NCBI RefSeq assembly: GCF_007655135.1
Contig: NC_045127.1
Location: 5,642,001-5,706,000, forward strand
Direction of reading: 5' to 3'
Length of the DNA stretch: 64,000 bases
Source of the DNA: Punica granatum
Taxonomy: Eukaryota; Streptophyta; Magnoliopsida; Myrtales; Lythraceae
The notes under the pieces are model-generated. The model saw only the letters and a program-made list of their open reading frames with translations, made no database searches and had not been told where the DNA came from. Position numbers and translations under genes: made by a program. Below, piece by piece: positions 11,476 to 23,654 of this stretch. Positions within the stretch are counted from its first letter, which is position 1; the number at the start of each line of letters is the position of its first letter.

Positions 11476-12162
11476 ATAAGGGTGTTCGGGTTCGGATACT
11501 CTGTTTTTTCACGATACCCGGACCATACCCTGTAAGGGACAAGTTCCAAGATTTTAGAACCGAATCCTACCATGTTGAGTCTTGGAACCGGAACCTACAT
11601 TATACCATAGATTCCGGTTATCCTGTTAGAACCTGTAAATTTTTTGTCTCGCTAAATAAAATCGAAAATGTCTCATCCATAATCAGTAATAACGCAAAAA
11701 AGAATGTCGACATAGATTTAGATTAATCCACGATACATCAACAAAGAGTAATATGTCTCATCAATCCATCCACAAAATTAAACATTTGTAATACAATCAG
11801 ACCTCGTAGATGACACACCGAGGTCGTCAAACCAAAGCTGTCGACAATAAAGAATGCGAAGCTTCCACCGAGAGAGAAAGAGAGACCAAGACAGAGATGG
11901 GAACATGGTAAAGTTAAAGGGAGAAGTATATCTGAATGTAACCAAGGAAAATATTATCGGGTCCGGGTACCAGTTCTGGTTCTAGTTCTGCTTCTGGTTC
12001 TGGATATCCTATATGCAGGTCCCGGAATCGAAACCGGTTTTCACTGGTTCTTTATTTTAATACCCGGCCCCTATCTCATTTTCAATACGAGTTACCTGGA
12101 CCCTACCCTAATGGGTAGATTCTGATCGGTTCCAAGTACACGTGGTATCCGTGCACAACCCT
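11476..12162. mobile_element. Non-autonomous hAT-like element, 687 bp, with 8-bp target duplication
   Basis: Flanked by AGATAAGG (11468-11475) and AGATCAGG (12163-12170), an 8-bp duplication with one mismatch. The ends are weakly inverted (AAGGGTGTTCGGG on the left; reverse complement of the right end AGGGTTGTGCACGG). The paralogous position in unit 2 of the tandem array (12638-12655) lacks the insertion, which confirms it as a discrete insertion. The interior is rich in GGTTCTGG-type repeats and encodes nothing. Confidence 0.7.
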
Positions 12163-12307
12163 AGATCAGGAGATGCGAGTTGGTCTTTCTTCGAGAACCA
12201 AAGATGTCATTGAGCCACGTAGCTTTTTGTATGGATAATATATTTGTCATTGAATGGATGGATAACATATTTTCCATGCAGCTTTTTATACCTTTCATCT
12301 TCAGGAT

Positions 12308-12642
12308 TGTTGAGACATATTGTCCCACACGGGAAAACTAAAGAGAAATCTACGAGTTTATAAATGATTGGGTACCTCTATTGCGTTGTTGTTATATACG
12401 ATACTATTTGACTTAGTCCATTGAGGGGAATATCATTCATAGTATTTTGTCGTTCTAGTAAATTTCATTTCTCACCTTCTAGATGTCATAATATATTTCT
12501 TTTCACTTAATTGCCCTAAAAATGACAAGTTAAAAACAATCTATATGCTTTTAACCTAGCAAAGAAGTACACTTATGCATTTTTCATTCCTCTTTAATAG
12601 TTTGTTCATTTGCACATTTAGGGTCTTTATCGATTTGCTACA
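12308..12642. repeat. LTR-like block 2 (335 bp)
   Basis: Starts TGTTGAGACATATTGTCCCA and ends GATTTGCTACA; a close copy of the block at 11133. Confidence 0.5.
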
Positions 12643-12786
12643 GAAAAGGAGATGCAAGTTGGTCTTTCTTCGAGGACCAAAGATGTCATTGAACCACGCA
12701 GCTTTTTGTATGGATAACATATATGTCATTGAATGGATGGATAACATATTTTCCATGTAGCTTTTTGTACCTTTCATCTTCAGGGT

Positions 12787-13116
12787 TGTTGAGACATATT
12801 ATCCCACACGGGAAAAGTAAAGATAAATCCACGGATTTAACGTGATTGCGTACCTCTATTGCGTTGTTGTTATATACGATACTATCCGACTTAGTCCATT
12901 AAGGGGAATATAATTCCTAATATTTTTCCGTTCTAATAAATTCCATTTCTCACCTTCGAGATGTCATAATATATTTCCTTTCACCTAATTGCCCTAAAAA
13001 TGACGAGTAAAAAAACAATCTATATGCTTTTAACCTAGCAAAGAAGCACACTTATGCATTTTCCATTCCTTTTTAATAGTTTGTTCATTTGCACATTTAG
13101 GGTCTATCGATTTGCA
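12787..13116. repeat. LTR-like block 3 (330 bp)
   Basis: Starts TGTTGAGACATATTATCCCA and ends GGGTCTATCGATTTGCA, directly joined to ValRS exon remnant sequence at 13117. Confidence 0.5.
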
Positions 13117-13440
13117 GAATAAGATCCATAATAAGATGGAAGAAAATCTAAAGTAAGTAGTGGATTGGATACAGCACCCCGGTCCTAATAATTTATTTCT
13201 ATGGGCTACCCTCTCAGTTCATGTTCCTTTCCCCTAAATTCTTTATTATCTTTGTATTTGCAGGCAGCAAGAGAAACTTAGACAGGCTATGAGTGTATTC
13301 GGGTACAAAGAGAAGGCACCAGTATGGATTCAGGAAGAGAATGCTAGCAAACTTGCTATGCTTAATCGAGAATTCGAGTTTTTCCAAAAGGAAAGCTCAC
13401 GAATAGAGGCTTAGATGGAAGAGCATTAGCTCATGAATAG
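13117..13440 (+). pseudogene. Valyl-tRNA synthetase C-terminal exons, older diverged copy
   Basis: The fragment begins inside the penultimate exon (AAGATGGAAGAAAATCTAAAG, donor at about 13153). It then carries the last exon at 13264-13414, which reads QQEKLRQAMSVFGYKEKAP and later ENASKLAMLNREFEFF before a TAG (EA*). The last exon is open over its full length, unlike the array copies, and most resembles the diverged copy at 33411-34650. It is joined at about 13440 to the interior of an array-type unit, so it marks the left boundary of the array. Confidence 0.75.
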
Positions 13441-14359
13441 ATCCTTTTCTTCCTACTCTTATTATAACAATACCCTTCAAGTTCAAATTGAAGTAGTAAA
13501 TATGAATTCGGTTCAGTTTGATTGATGTGTTTAGATCTCTTATTTTCAGTGTTGGACAAATGAAAGGGTGAAGCAGGAGATGGATCTCGTGCTGTCTGTA
13601 GTAAAAGGCATCAGGTCTCTTAGTTCAGCTGACTTGACTAAGAAAAATAATGAATGGTAAGTTTCCGGGGATCTTCTTTCCTTTTATCCTATTTTTTGCA
13701 ATCAATTTGTTTATTAATTAATAGCCTCTTTAATATTGAATTTTGTATTAATGTGGTAAATCCCGCCGACTGTTTCACTTCAGCCTACCTGCATACATGT
13801 ACTGCCAAACTGAGGAAGTTTTGGAGATCATGAAGACACATAAATTAGAGATGGTAACCTTGACTGGTCTATCATCATTGGAGGTAATGGCATTATCAAA
13901 TCGAGATCTCATTACTGCCTTTTTTTCGTTTTCGTGTCGTGGTTTCTGAACAAACTTGCTTTACAGGTTCTGTTGAGCGGGAGGGATGATGCTCCCACCA
14001 AATGTGCATTCGAAAACATCAACGAGGATCTAAATGTCTATCTCCAAGTTAATAGCAACCTTAATGCAGAAGCAGAGCATCAGAAGATCAAGAATAAGAT
14101 GGAGAAAAATCTAAAGTGAGTAGCGGATTGAATAGCACCCAGGTCCTAATAGCCCCTCTCAATTCATGTACATTTCCCCTAAATTCTTTATTATCTTTGC
14201 ATTTGCAGGCAGCAAGAGAAACTCAGACATGCCACGAGTGGACATGGGAAAAAAGATAAGGGACCAGTCTAGATTCAGGAAGAGAGTGCTAGAAAACTTT
14301 CTACGCTTATACGGGAATTCAAGCGTCTCCAGAAGGAATTCTCACGAGTAGAGGCTGAG
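13441..14359 (+). pseudogene. Valyl-tRNA synthetase array copy 1 (partial, C-terminal exons)
   Basis: Starts within the intron that follows the anticodon-binding exon. It carries the exons encoding WTNERVKQEMDLVLSVVKG (about 13553-13656), LPAYMYCQTEEVLEIM (about 13785-13883), LSGRDDAPTKCAFENINED (about 13968-14115) and the terminal exon (14209-14359). In relatives these regions form the C-terminal tRNA-binding arm. The terminal exon is frameshifted, giving a stop in the region that should read GxxEKAPVWIQEE. Unlike later copies, the acceptor before WTNERV is intact (TTTTCAG). Confidence 0.75.
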
Positions 14360-16484
14360 ATGGGGACCAATCTTGAACAATGAACTGTTGATTGCGAAGC
14401 TGGGAGGTGATCTGCCTTTTAGGCAGGTGATTTTTCGAAATTAATATCTCTTAGAGAAATTAATTTCCGGGTTTTAGGGATTTTGAACACCTGATAAGTT
14501 GGCTTTTCCAGCCACATAGAAACCCGCGTGCTGAACATATTCAGTAGGTAAACATTCTTTGAAATGTTTATCTTCACCCAATTCTGGGGATTATGCTTTT
14601 TTCAAGTTTATCTTCACCCAATGGTCCACGATGCACGCCGGGGTAAGATGTCGAAGTCTCTGGGCAATGTCATAGAGCCAATGGAAGTGATGAGTGGAGT
14701 AACCCTCGAAGCCTTCACAAGAGGCTGGAGGAGGGCAACCTACATTCGAGGGAAAGGATCATCGCAAAAGCAGGTCTGGCCAGGGACTTCCCTAATGGGA
14801 TTCCTGAATGTGGGGCTGATGCTCTTCGATTCGCCCTGCTGTCGTATACAACAAAGGTTCATTCATGTCTTTGCTGAAATCACTTTTTTACCCATGAGGC
14901 CTGTTTCGACACCCGACAAACAACGCTGTGTTATTATGTTCCTGCGAACAAAACATGCCATTTAGTGTTATTACATTATGACTTATCCTTGTATTCCTAA
15001 TTTAGAATTGATTCTTCTATATTTCATCCTTTTCCAGTCCGAAAAAATAAATCTCGATATATCCAGAGTTGTGGGTTACCGTCGATGGTGTGATAAGGCC
15101 CGGTCTGCTGTTCGGTTTGCTAGGAGCAAGCTCGGAGGTGAATACATCCCTCCTGAAATCCTTGCTCTGGAGACCATGCCTTTCGGCTGCGAGTGGATAT
15201 TGTCTTTGCTAAACCGAGCTATCGTCAAAACTGTAGCATCGCTTAACTCATACGAGTTCTCTGATGCGACCAAAGCCGTTTATTCGTGGTGGCAGCAATT
15301 AAGTGAAGTGATTATCGTGGCAATCAAGCCTTATTATGTGGGCGATGACATTTTTGTCCCTGAAAGGACTGCTGCACAGTTTGTTTTGTGGTTGTGTCTG
15401 GACTACGGCTTGAGAATGCTGCATCCTTTCATGCCATTTGTCTCAGAAGAACTGTGGCATCGCTTTCCTTCATTGGAAGGTGTGGAGAGAAATGAGTCAA
15501 TTATGACAAGCGATTATCCTTCTCCTGTTGAGGTGACATTTGGTCTAACTGAGACCTTAGCCATCAAAAGTTCTTCCTACTCTTATTATAACAATACCCT
15601 TCAAGTTCAAATTGAAGTAGTAAATATGAATTCGTTTCAGTTTGATTGATGTACTTGGATCTCTTATTTTCAATGTTGGACAAATGAAAGGGTGGAGCAA
15701 GAGATGGATCTCGTGCTGACTGTAGTAAAAGGCATCAGGTCTCTTAGTTCAGCCAACTTTACTAAGAAAAATAATGAATGGTAAGTTTCCGGGGATTTTC
15801 TTTCCTTTTATCCTATTTTTTGCAATAAATTTGTTTATTAATGAATAGCCTCTTTAATATTGAATTTTGTATTAATGTGGTCAATCCCGCCGACTGTTTC
15901 ACTTCAGCCTATCTGCATACGTGTACTGCCAAACTGAGGAAGTTTTGGAGATCATGAAGACACATCAATTAAAGGTGGTAACCTTGACGGGTCTATCATC
16001 ATTGGAGGTAATGGCATTATCAAATTGAGATCTCATTACTGCTTTTTTTTCGTTTTCGTGTCGTGGTTTCTGAGCAAACTTGCTTTACAGGTTCTGTTGA
16101 GCGGGAGGGATGATGCTCCCACCAAATGTGCATTCGAAAACATCAACGAGGATCTCAATGTCTATCTCCAACTTAATAGCAACCTTAATGCAAGAAGCAA
16201 AGCATCAGAAGATCAAGAATAAGATGGAGAAAAATCTAAAGTGAGTAGCGGATTGGATAGCACCCAGGTCCTAATAGCCCCTCTCAATTCATGTACATTT
16301 CCCCTAAATTTTTTATTATCTTTGCATTTGCAGGCAGTAAGAGAAACTCAGACATGCCACGAGTGGACATGGGAAAAAAGATAAGGGACCAGTCTAGATT
16401 CAGGAAGAGAGTGCTAGAAAACTTTCTACGCTTATACGGGAATTCAAGCGTCTCCAGAAGGAATTCTCACGAGTAGAGGCTGAG
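14360..16484 (+). pseudogene. Valyl-tRNA synthetase array copy 2 (KMSKS exon to C-terminus)
   Basis: The 2125-bp unit starts with an exon remnant (AKLGGDLPFRQ, 14388-14426). The KMSKS exon follows (14606-14854, [20 protein letters not shown]), with a 1-nt deletion at CTCGAAGCC that shifts the frame. The 165-codon exon at 15038-15532 is fully open: [18 protein letters not shown] through GLRMLHPFMPFVSEELWH. This exon forms the end of the catalytic core and the anticodon-binding helices. The acceptor of the KMSKS exon has mutated from CAG to CAA, and the acceptor before WTNERV from CAG to CAA. A +1 insertion lies near 16190, and the terminal exon has a TAA after one codon. It cannot encode an enzyme, having no Rossmann fold N-terminal half. 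Confidence 0.85.
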
Positions 16485-18609
16485 ATGGGGACCAATCTTG
16501 AACAATGAACTGTTGATTGCGAAGCTGGGAGGTGATCTGCCTTTTAGGCAGGTGATTTTTCGAAATTAATATCTCTTAGAGAAATTAATTTCCGGGTTTT
16601 AGGGATTTTGAACACCTGATAAGTTGGCTTTTCCAGCCACATAGAAACCCGCGTGCTGAACATATTCAGTAGGTGAACATTCTTTGAAATGTTTATCTTC
16701 ACCCAATTCTGGGGATTATGCTTTTTTCAAGTTTATCTTCACCCAATGGTCCACGATGCACGCCGGGGTAAGATGTCGAAGTCTCTGGGCAATGTCATAG
16801 AGCCAATGGAAGTGATGAGTGGAGTAACCCTCGAAGGCCTTCACAAGAGGCTGGAGGAGGGCAACCTACATTCGAGGGAAAGGATCATCGCAAAAGCAGG
16901 TCTGGCCAGGGACTTCCCTAATGGGATTCCTGAATGTGGGGCTGATGCTCTTCGATTCGCCCTGCTGTCGTATACAACAAAGGTTCATTCATGTCTTTGC
17001 TGAAATCACTTTTTTACCCATGAGGCCTGTTTCGACACCCGACAAACAACGCTGTGTTATTATGTTCCTGCGAACAAAACATGCCATTTAGTGTTATTAC
17101 ATTATGACTTATCCTTGTATTCCTAATTTAGAATTGATTCTTCTATATTTCATCCTTTTCCAGTCCGAAAAAATAAATCTCGATATATCCAGAGTTGTGG
17201 GTTACCGTCGATGGTGTGATAAGGCCCGGTCTGCTGTTCGGTTTGCTAGGAGCAAGCTCGGAGGTGAATACATCCCTCCTGAAATCCTTGCTCTGGAGAC
17301 CATGCCTTTCGGCTGCGAGTGGATATTGTCTTTGCTAAACCGAGCTATCGTCAAAACTGTAGCATCGCTTAACTCATACGAGTTCTCTGATGCGACCAAA
17401 GCCGTTTATTCGTGGTGGCAGCAATTAAGTGAAGTGATTATCGTGGCAATCAAGCCTTATTATGTGGGCGATGACATTTTTGTCCCTGAAAGGACTGCTG
17501 CACAGTTTGTTTTGTGGTTGTGTCTGGACTACGGCTTGAGAATGCTGCATCCTTTCATGCCATTTGTCTCAGAAGAACTGTGGCATCGCTTTCCTTCATT
17601 GGAAGGTGTGGAGAGAAATGAGTCAATTATGACAAGCGATTATCCTTCTCCTGTTGAGGTGACATTTGGTCTAACTGAGACCTTAGCCATCAAAAGTTCT
17701 TCCTACTCTTATTATAACAATACCCTTCAAGTTCAAATTGAAGTAGTAAATATGAATTCGTTTCAGTTTGATTGATGTACTTGGATCTCTTATTTTCAAT
17801 GTTGGACAAATGAAAGGGTGGAGCAAGAGATGGATCTCGTGCTGTCTGTAGTAAAAGGCATCAGGTCTCTTAGTTCAGCCAACTTTACTAAGAAAAATAA
17901 TGAATGGTAAGTTTCCGGGGATTTTCTTTCCTTTTATCCTATTTTTTGCAATAAATTTGTTTATTAATGAATAGCCTCTTTAATATTGAATTTTGTATTA
18001 ATGTGGTCAATCCCGCCGACTGTTTCACTTCAGCCTATCTGCATACGTGTACTGTCAAACTGAGGAAGTTTTGGAGATCATGAAGACACATAAATTAAAG
18101 GTGGTAACCTTGACGGGTCTATCATCATTGGAGGTAATGGCATTATCAAACTGAGATCTCATTACTGCTTTTTTTTCGTTTTCGTGTCGTGGTTTCTGAG
18201 CAAACTTGCTTTACAGGTTCTGTTGAGCGGGAGGGATGATGCTCCCACCAAATGTGCATTCGAAAACATCAACCAGGATCTCAATGTCTATCTCCAACTT
18301 AATAGCAACCTTAATGCAGAAGCAGAGCATCAGAAGATCAAGAATAAGATGGAGAAAAATCTAAAGTGAGTAGCGGATTGGATAGCACCCAGGTCCTAAT
18401 AGCCCCTCTCGGTTCATGTACCTTTCCCCTAAATTCTTTATTATCTTTGCATTTGCAGGCAGGAAGAGAAACTCAGACATGCCATGAGTGTACATGGGTA
18501 AAAAGAGAAGGCACCAGTCTGGATTCAGGAAGAGAGTGCTAGAAAACTTGCTACGCTTATACGGGAATTCAAGCGTCTCCAGAAGGAATTCTCACGAGTA
18601 GAGGCTGAG
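16485..18609 (+). pseudogene. Valyl-tRNA synthetase array copy 3
   Basis: This copy is nearly identical to copy 2 over the KMSKS exon (about 16731-16980) and the 165-codon exon (17164-17658, fully open). It keeps the G that copy 2 has lost, so its KMSKS exon is open: [16 protein letters not shown] through [11 protein letters not shown]. It shares the CAA acceptor defects. The terminal exon reads QEEKLRHAMSVHG and then TAA near 18500. This is the best-preserved unit but still only a C-terminal half. Confidence 0.85.
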
Positions 18610-20480
18610 ATGGGGACCAATCTTGAACAATGAACTGTTGATTGCGAAGCTGGGAGGTGATCTGCCTTTTAGGCAGGTGATTTTCGAAATTAATATATCT
18701 TAGATAAATTATTTTCCTGGTTTTAGGGATTTTGAACACCTGATAAGTTGGCTTTTCCAGCCACATAGAAACCAGCGTGCTGAACATATTTAGTAGGGAA
18801 ACAATCTTTGAAATGTTTATCTTCACCCAATTCTGGGGATTATGCTTTTTTCAGGTTTATGTTCACCCAATGGTCCACGATGCACGCCGGCGTAAGATAT
18901 CGAAGTCTCTGGGCAATGTCATAGACCTACGGGAAGTGATGAGTGGAGTAACCCTCGAAGGCCTTCACAAGAGGCTGGAAGAGGGCAACCTACATTCGAG
19001 GGAAAGGATCATCGCGAAAGCAGGTCAGGCCAGGGACTTCCCTAATGGGATTCCTGAATGTGGGGCTGATGCTCTTCGATTCGCCCTGCTGTCGTATACA
19101 ACAAAGGTTCATTCATGTCTTTGCTCAAATCACTTTTTTACCCATGAGGCCTGTTTCGACACCCGACAAACGTCGTATTATTATGTTCCCGCGAACAAAA
19201 CATGCCATTTAGTGTTATTACATTATGACTTATCCTTGTATTGCTAATTTTGAATTGATTCTTCTATATTTCATCCATTTTCTAGTCCGAAAAAATAATC
19301 TCGATATATCCAGAGTTGTGCGTTACCGTCGATGGTGTGATAAGGCCCGGTCTGCTGTTCGGTTTGCTAGGAGCAAGCTCGGAGGTGACTACATCCCTCC
19401 AGAAATCCTAACTCTGGAGACCATGCCTTTCGGCTGCGAGTAAATATTGTCTTTGCTAAACCGGGCTATCGTCAAAACTGTAGCATCGCTGAACTCATAC
19501 GAGTTCTCTGATGCGACCAAAGCCGTTTATTCGTAGTGGCAGCAATTAAGTGAAGTGATTATCGTGGCAATCAAGCCATATTATGTGGACGATGACACTT
19601 TTGTCCCAGAAAGAACTGCTGCACAGTTTGTTTTGTGGTTGTGTCTGGACTAGGGCACGAGATTGCTGCATCCTTTCATGCCATTTGTCACAGAAGAACT
19701 GTGGCATCGCTTTCCTTCACTGGAAGGTGTGGAGAGAATGGAGTCAATTATGACAAGCGACTATCCTTCTCCTGTTGAGGTGACATTTGGTCTAACTGTG
19801 ACCTTAGCCCTCAAAATTTCTACCTACTCTTATTATAACAATACCCTTCGTGTTCAAATTGAAGTAGTAAATATGAATTCGTTTCAGTTTGATTGATGTA
19901 CTTGGATCTCTTATTTTCAATGTTGGACAAATGAAAGGGTGGAGCAAGAGATGGATCTCGTGCTGTCTGTAGTAAAAGGCATCAGGTCTCTTAGTTCAGC
20001 CAACTTTAATAAGAAAAACAATGAATGGTAAGTTTCCGGGGATTTTCTTTCCTTCTATCCTATCTTTTGCAATCAATTTGTTTATTAATGAATAGCCTCT
20101 TTAATATTGAATTTTGTATTAATGTGGTCAATCCCGCCGACTGTTTCACTTCAGCCTATCTGCATACGTGTACTGCCAAACTGAGGAAGTTTTGGAGATC
20201 ATGAAGACACATAAATTAAAGGCGGTAACCTTGACGGGTCTATCATTATTGGAGGTAATGGCATTATCAAACTGAGATCTCATTACTGCTTTTTTTTCGT
20301 TTTCGTGTCGTGGTTTCTTAGCAAACTTGCTTTAAAGGTTCTGTTGAGCGGGAAGGATGATGCTCCCACCCAAGGTTGTCAGAATCGCGATTCTACCTAG
20401 AATCGGTCGAGGGTCGTGGAATCGTGAATCGTAGAATCGAATCGTGAATCGTAAGATTCTACCTATAATTAAAAACCTGC

Positions 20481-20512
<32 letters not shown>

Positions 20513-21532
20513 CAAATCTCATGTCGGAAATAGTATAAGTAAACATCAAATGATAAATCTTGTTGCTTTCTATTTCGTTCGTCAAAATTAGATGGTGCTA
20601 GTCTTCACAAGAGAGCGCTCCCACTATAACAACCTCAAATGAATTTTTTTTTTCTGTGATAAACCTCAAATGAAAATTGATATAGTACAGTGGTGACGGA
20701 TCTTATAGGCGAAGTTATTTTTTCTCCCTAACTTCTTCTTGGTCTATTCCTTCTTGGAATCATCTTTGCATCTAAAAAAGTCGAAAAAATTTCAGCCTAA
20801 ATCATCTCAAACCATACGACAATCAGGAATTGGCCGGAACTCAATTCGAAGCAGTTCCAGAAACTTTTCAACTCCCTATCACTTACAGTCAGGAGATAAG
20901 TTTTAAACTTTCATAAAATAAGAGAACCGATGAGCAATACCGTTGCACAATGAGAGAGATAAGGGGGGAGAGGGAGGGGGCATATGACTTTGGGTTGAAA
21001 CTAAAATCGTAGAATCGGTCTGATTCTACGATTTTGCGATTCGAATCGCGATTCAGTCACGATTCTACCTTTCCGATTCATGCCATAGAATCGGAATCGG
21101 TAACCACCTCTTGAATCAGAGAATCGTAAGATTCTACGATTCGAATCGCGATTCTAACAACCATGCTCCCACCAAATGTGCATTCGAAAACATCAACGAG
21201 GATCTAAATGTCTATCTCCAAGTTAATAGCAACCTTAATGCAGAAGCAGAGCATCAGAAGATCAAGAATAAGATGGAGAAAAATCTAAAGTGAGTAGCGG
21301 ATTGAATAGCACCCAGGTCCTAATAGCCCCTCTCAGTTCATGTACCTTTCCCCTAAATTCTTTATTATCTTTGCATTTCCAGGCAGAAGAGAAACTCAGA
21401 CATGCCATGAGTGTACATGGGTAAAAAGAGAAGGCACCAGTCTGGATTCAGGAAGAGAGTGCTAGAAAACTTGCTACGCTTATACGGGAATTCAAGCGTC
21501 TCCAGAAGGAATTCTCACGAGTAGAGGCTGAG
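18610..21532 (+). pseudogene. Valyl-tRNA synthetase array copy 4 (interrupted by hAT element)
   Basis: The KMSKS motif is changed to RKISKS (near 18893), with a good CAG acceptor before it. The large exon (from about 19288) has a 1-nt deletion near its start and three stops: TAA at 19441 (normally Trp), TAG at 19534 (normally Trp) and TAG at 19651 (normally Tyr). The exon encoding LSGRDDAPTKCAF is split by a 795-bp hAT-like insertion (20371-21165). Without the insertion the unit is the same length as its neighbours. Confidence 0.85.
20371..21165. mobile_element. Non-autonomous hAT-like element, 795 bp, perfect 8-bp target duplication
   Basis: CTCCCACC flanks the element on both sides (20363-20370 and 21166-21173). 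The termini are inverted: CAAGGTTGTCAGAATCGCGA on the left; the right end reversed is CATGGTTGTTAGAATCGCGA. Subterminal AGAATCG/CGATTCT motifs recur many times at both ends, as in other hAT elements. The interior has an (AT)n(AC)n microsatellite at 20479-20512 and no transposase. All other array copies show the empty site (GATGCTCCCACCAAATGTGC). Confidence 0.88.
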
Positions 21533-23654
21533 ACGGGGACCAATCTTGAACAATGAACTGTTGATTGCGAAGCTGGGAGGTGATCTGCCTTTTAGGCAGG
21601 TGATTTTTCGAAATTAATATATCTTAGAGAAATTATTTTCATGGTTTTAGGGATTTTGAACACCTGATAAGTTGGCTTTTCCAGCCACATAGAAACCAGC
21701 GTGCTGAGCATATTCAGTAGGCAAACATTCTTTGAAATGTTTATCTTCACCCAATTCTGGGGATTATGCTTTTTCCAGGTTTATCTTCACCCAAGGATCC
21801 ACGATGCACGCCGGCGTAAGATGTCGAAGTCTCTAGGCAATGTCATTGACCCAATGGAAGTGATGAGTGGAGTAACCCTCGAAGGCCTTCACAAGAGGCT
21901 GGAGGAGGGCAACCTACATTCGAGGGAAAGGATCATCGCGAAAGCAGGTCAGGCCAGGTACTTCCCTAATGGGATTCCTGAATGTGGGGCTGATGCTCTT
22001 CGATTCGCCCTGCTGTCGTATACAACAAAGGTTCTTTCATGTCTTTGCTCAAATCACTTTTCTACCCATGAGGCCGGTTTCGACACCCGACAAACGTCGT
22101 ATTATTATGTTCCCGCGAACAAAACATGCCATTTAGTGTTATTACATTTTGACTTATCCTTGTATTGCTAATTTAGAATTGATACTTCTATATTTCATCC
22201 TTTTCCAGTCCGAAAAAAATAAATCTCGATATATCCAGAGTTGTGGGTTACCGTCGATGGTGTGATAAGGCCCGGTCTGCTGTTCGGTTTGCTAGGAGCA
22301 AGCTCGGAGGTGACTACATCCCTCCTGAAATCCTAGCTCTGGAGACCATGCCTTTCGGCTGCGAGTGGATATTGTCTTTGCTAAACCGAGCTATCGTCAA
22401 AACTGTAGCATCGCTGAACTCATACGAGTTCTCTGATGCGACCAAAGCCGTTTATTCGTAGTGGCAGCAATTAAGTGAAGTGATTATCGTGGCAATCAAG
22501 CCTTATTATGTGGACGATGACACTTTTGTCCCAGAAAGGACTGCTGCACAGTTTGTTTTGTGGTTGTGTCTGGACTACGGCACGAGATTGCTGCATCCTT
22601 TCATGCCATTTGTCACAGAAGAACTGTGGCATCGCTTTCCTTCACTGGAAGGTGTGGAGAGAAAGGAGTCAATTATGACAAGCGACTATCCTTCTCCTGT
22701 TGAGGTGACATTTGGTCTAACTGAGACCTTAGCCCTCAAAATTTCTACCTACTCTTATTATAACAATACCCTTCATGTTCAAATTGAAGTAGTAAATATG
22801 AATTCGTTTCAGTTTGATTGATGTACTTGAATCTCTTATTTTCAATGTTGGACAAATGAAAGGGTGGAGCAAGAGATGGATCTCGTGTTGTCTGTAGTAA
22901 AAGGCATCAGGTCTCTTAGTTCAGCCAACTTTACTAAGAAAAACAATGAATGGTAAGTTTCCGGGGATTTTCTTTCCTTTTATCCTATTTTTTGCAATCA
23001 ATTTGTTTATTAATGAATAGCCTCTTTAATATTGAATTTTGTATTAATGTGGTCAATCCCGCCGACTGTTTCACTTCAGCCTATCTGCATACGTGTGCTG
23101 CCAAACTGAGGAAGTTTTGGAGATCATGAAGACACATAAATTAAAGGCGGTAACCTTGACGGGTTTATCATTATTGGAGGTCATGGCATTATCAAACTGA
23201 GATCTCATTACTGCTTTTTTTTCGTTTTCGTGTCGTGGTTTCTTAGCAAACTTGCTTTAAAGGTTCTGTTGAGCGGGAGGGATGATGCTCCCACCAAATG
23301 TGCATTCGAAAACATCAACGAGGATCTAAATGTCTATATCCAAGTTAATAGCAACCTTAATGCAGAAGCAGAGCATCAGAAGATCAAGAATAAGATGGAG
23401 AAAAATCTAAAGTGAGTAGCGGATTGGATAGCACCCAGGTCCTAATAGCCCCTCTCGGTTCATGTACCTTTCCCCTAAATTCTTTATTATCTTTGCATTT
23501 GCAGGCAGGAAGAGAAACTCAGACATGCCATGAGTGTACATGGGTAAAAAGAGAAGGCACCAGTCTGGATTCAGGAAGAGAGTGCTAGAAAACTTGCTAC
23601 GCTTATACGGGAATTCAAGCGTCTCCAGAAGGAATTCTCACGAGTATAGGGTGA
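21533..23654 (+). pseudogene. Valyl-tRNA synthetase array copy 5
   Basis: The KMSKS exon (about 21779-22028) is open and has a CAG acceptor: [17 protein letters not shown]. The large exon begins with one extra A (TCCGAAAAAAATAA), shifting the frame, and has TAG at 22459-22461 in place of a Trp. Beyond it the frame is open (22480-22821), including [18 protein letters not shown]; the Tyr-to-stop change of copies 4 and 6 is absent. The terminal exon has the shared TAA after HG. Confidence 0.83.

Larger units (their letters stand above)
11075..13116. repeat. Three-unit tandem array, unit about 480 bp
   Basis: Each unit consists of a ~60-bp lead (ATGGATGGATA...ATATT...CATCTTCA), a ~333-bp LTR-like block starting TGTTGAGACATATT and, in units 1 and 2, a ~85-bp tail starting GGAGATGC(A/G)AGTTGGTC. 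Unit 1 is interrupted by a 687-bp hAT-like insertion (11476-12162). The last unit ends abruptly at 13116, where ValRS exon sequence resumes. No protein is encoded. Confidence 0.8.

Noticed and set aside
15076..15273. 65-codon minus-strand frame repeated in several array units
   Set aside because: It is the shadow of the well-conserved plus-strand ValRS exon and is repeated only because the unit is repeated.
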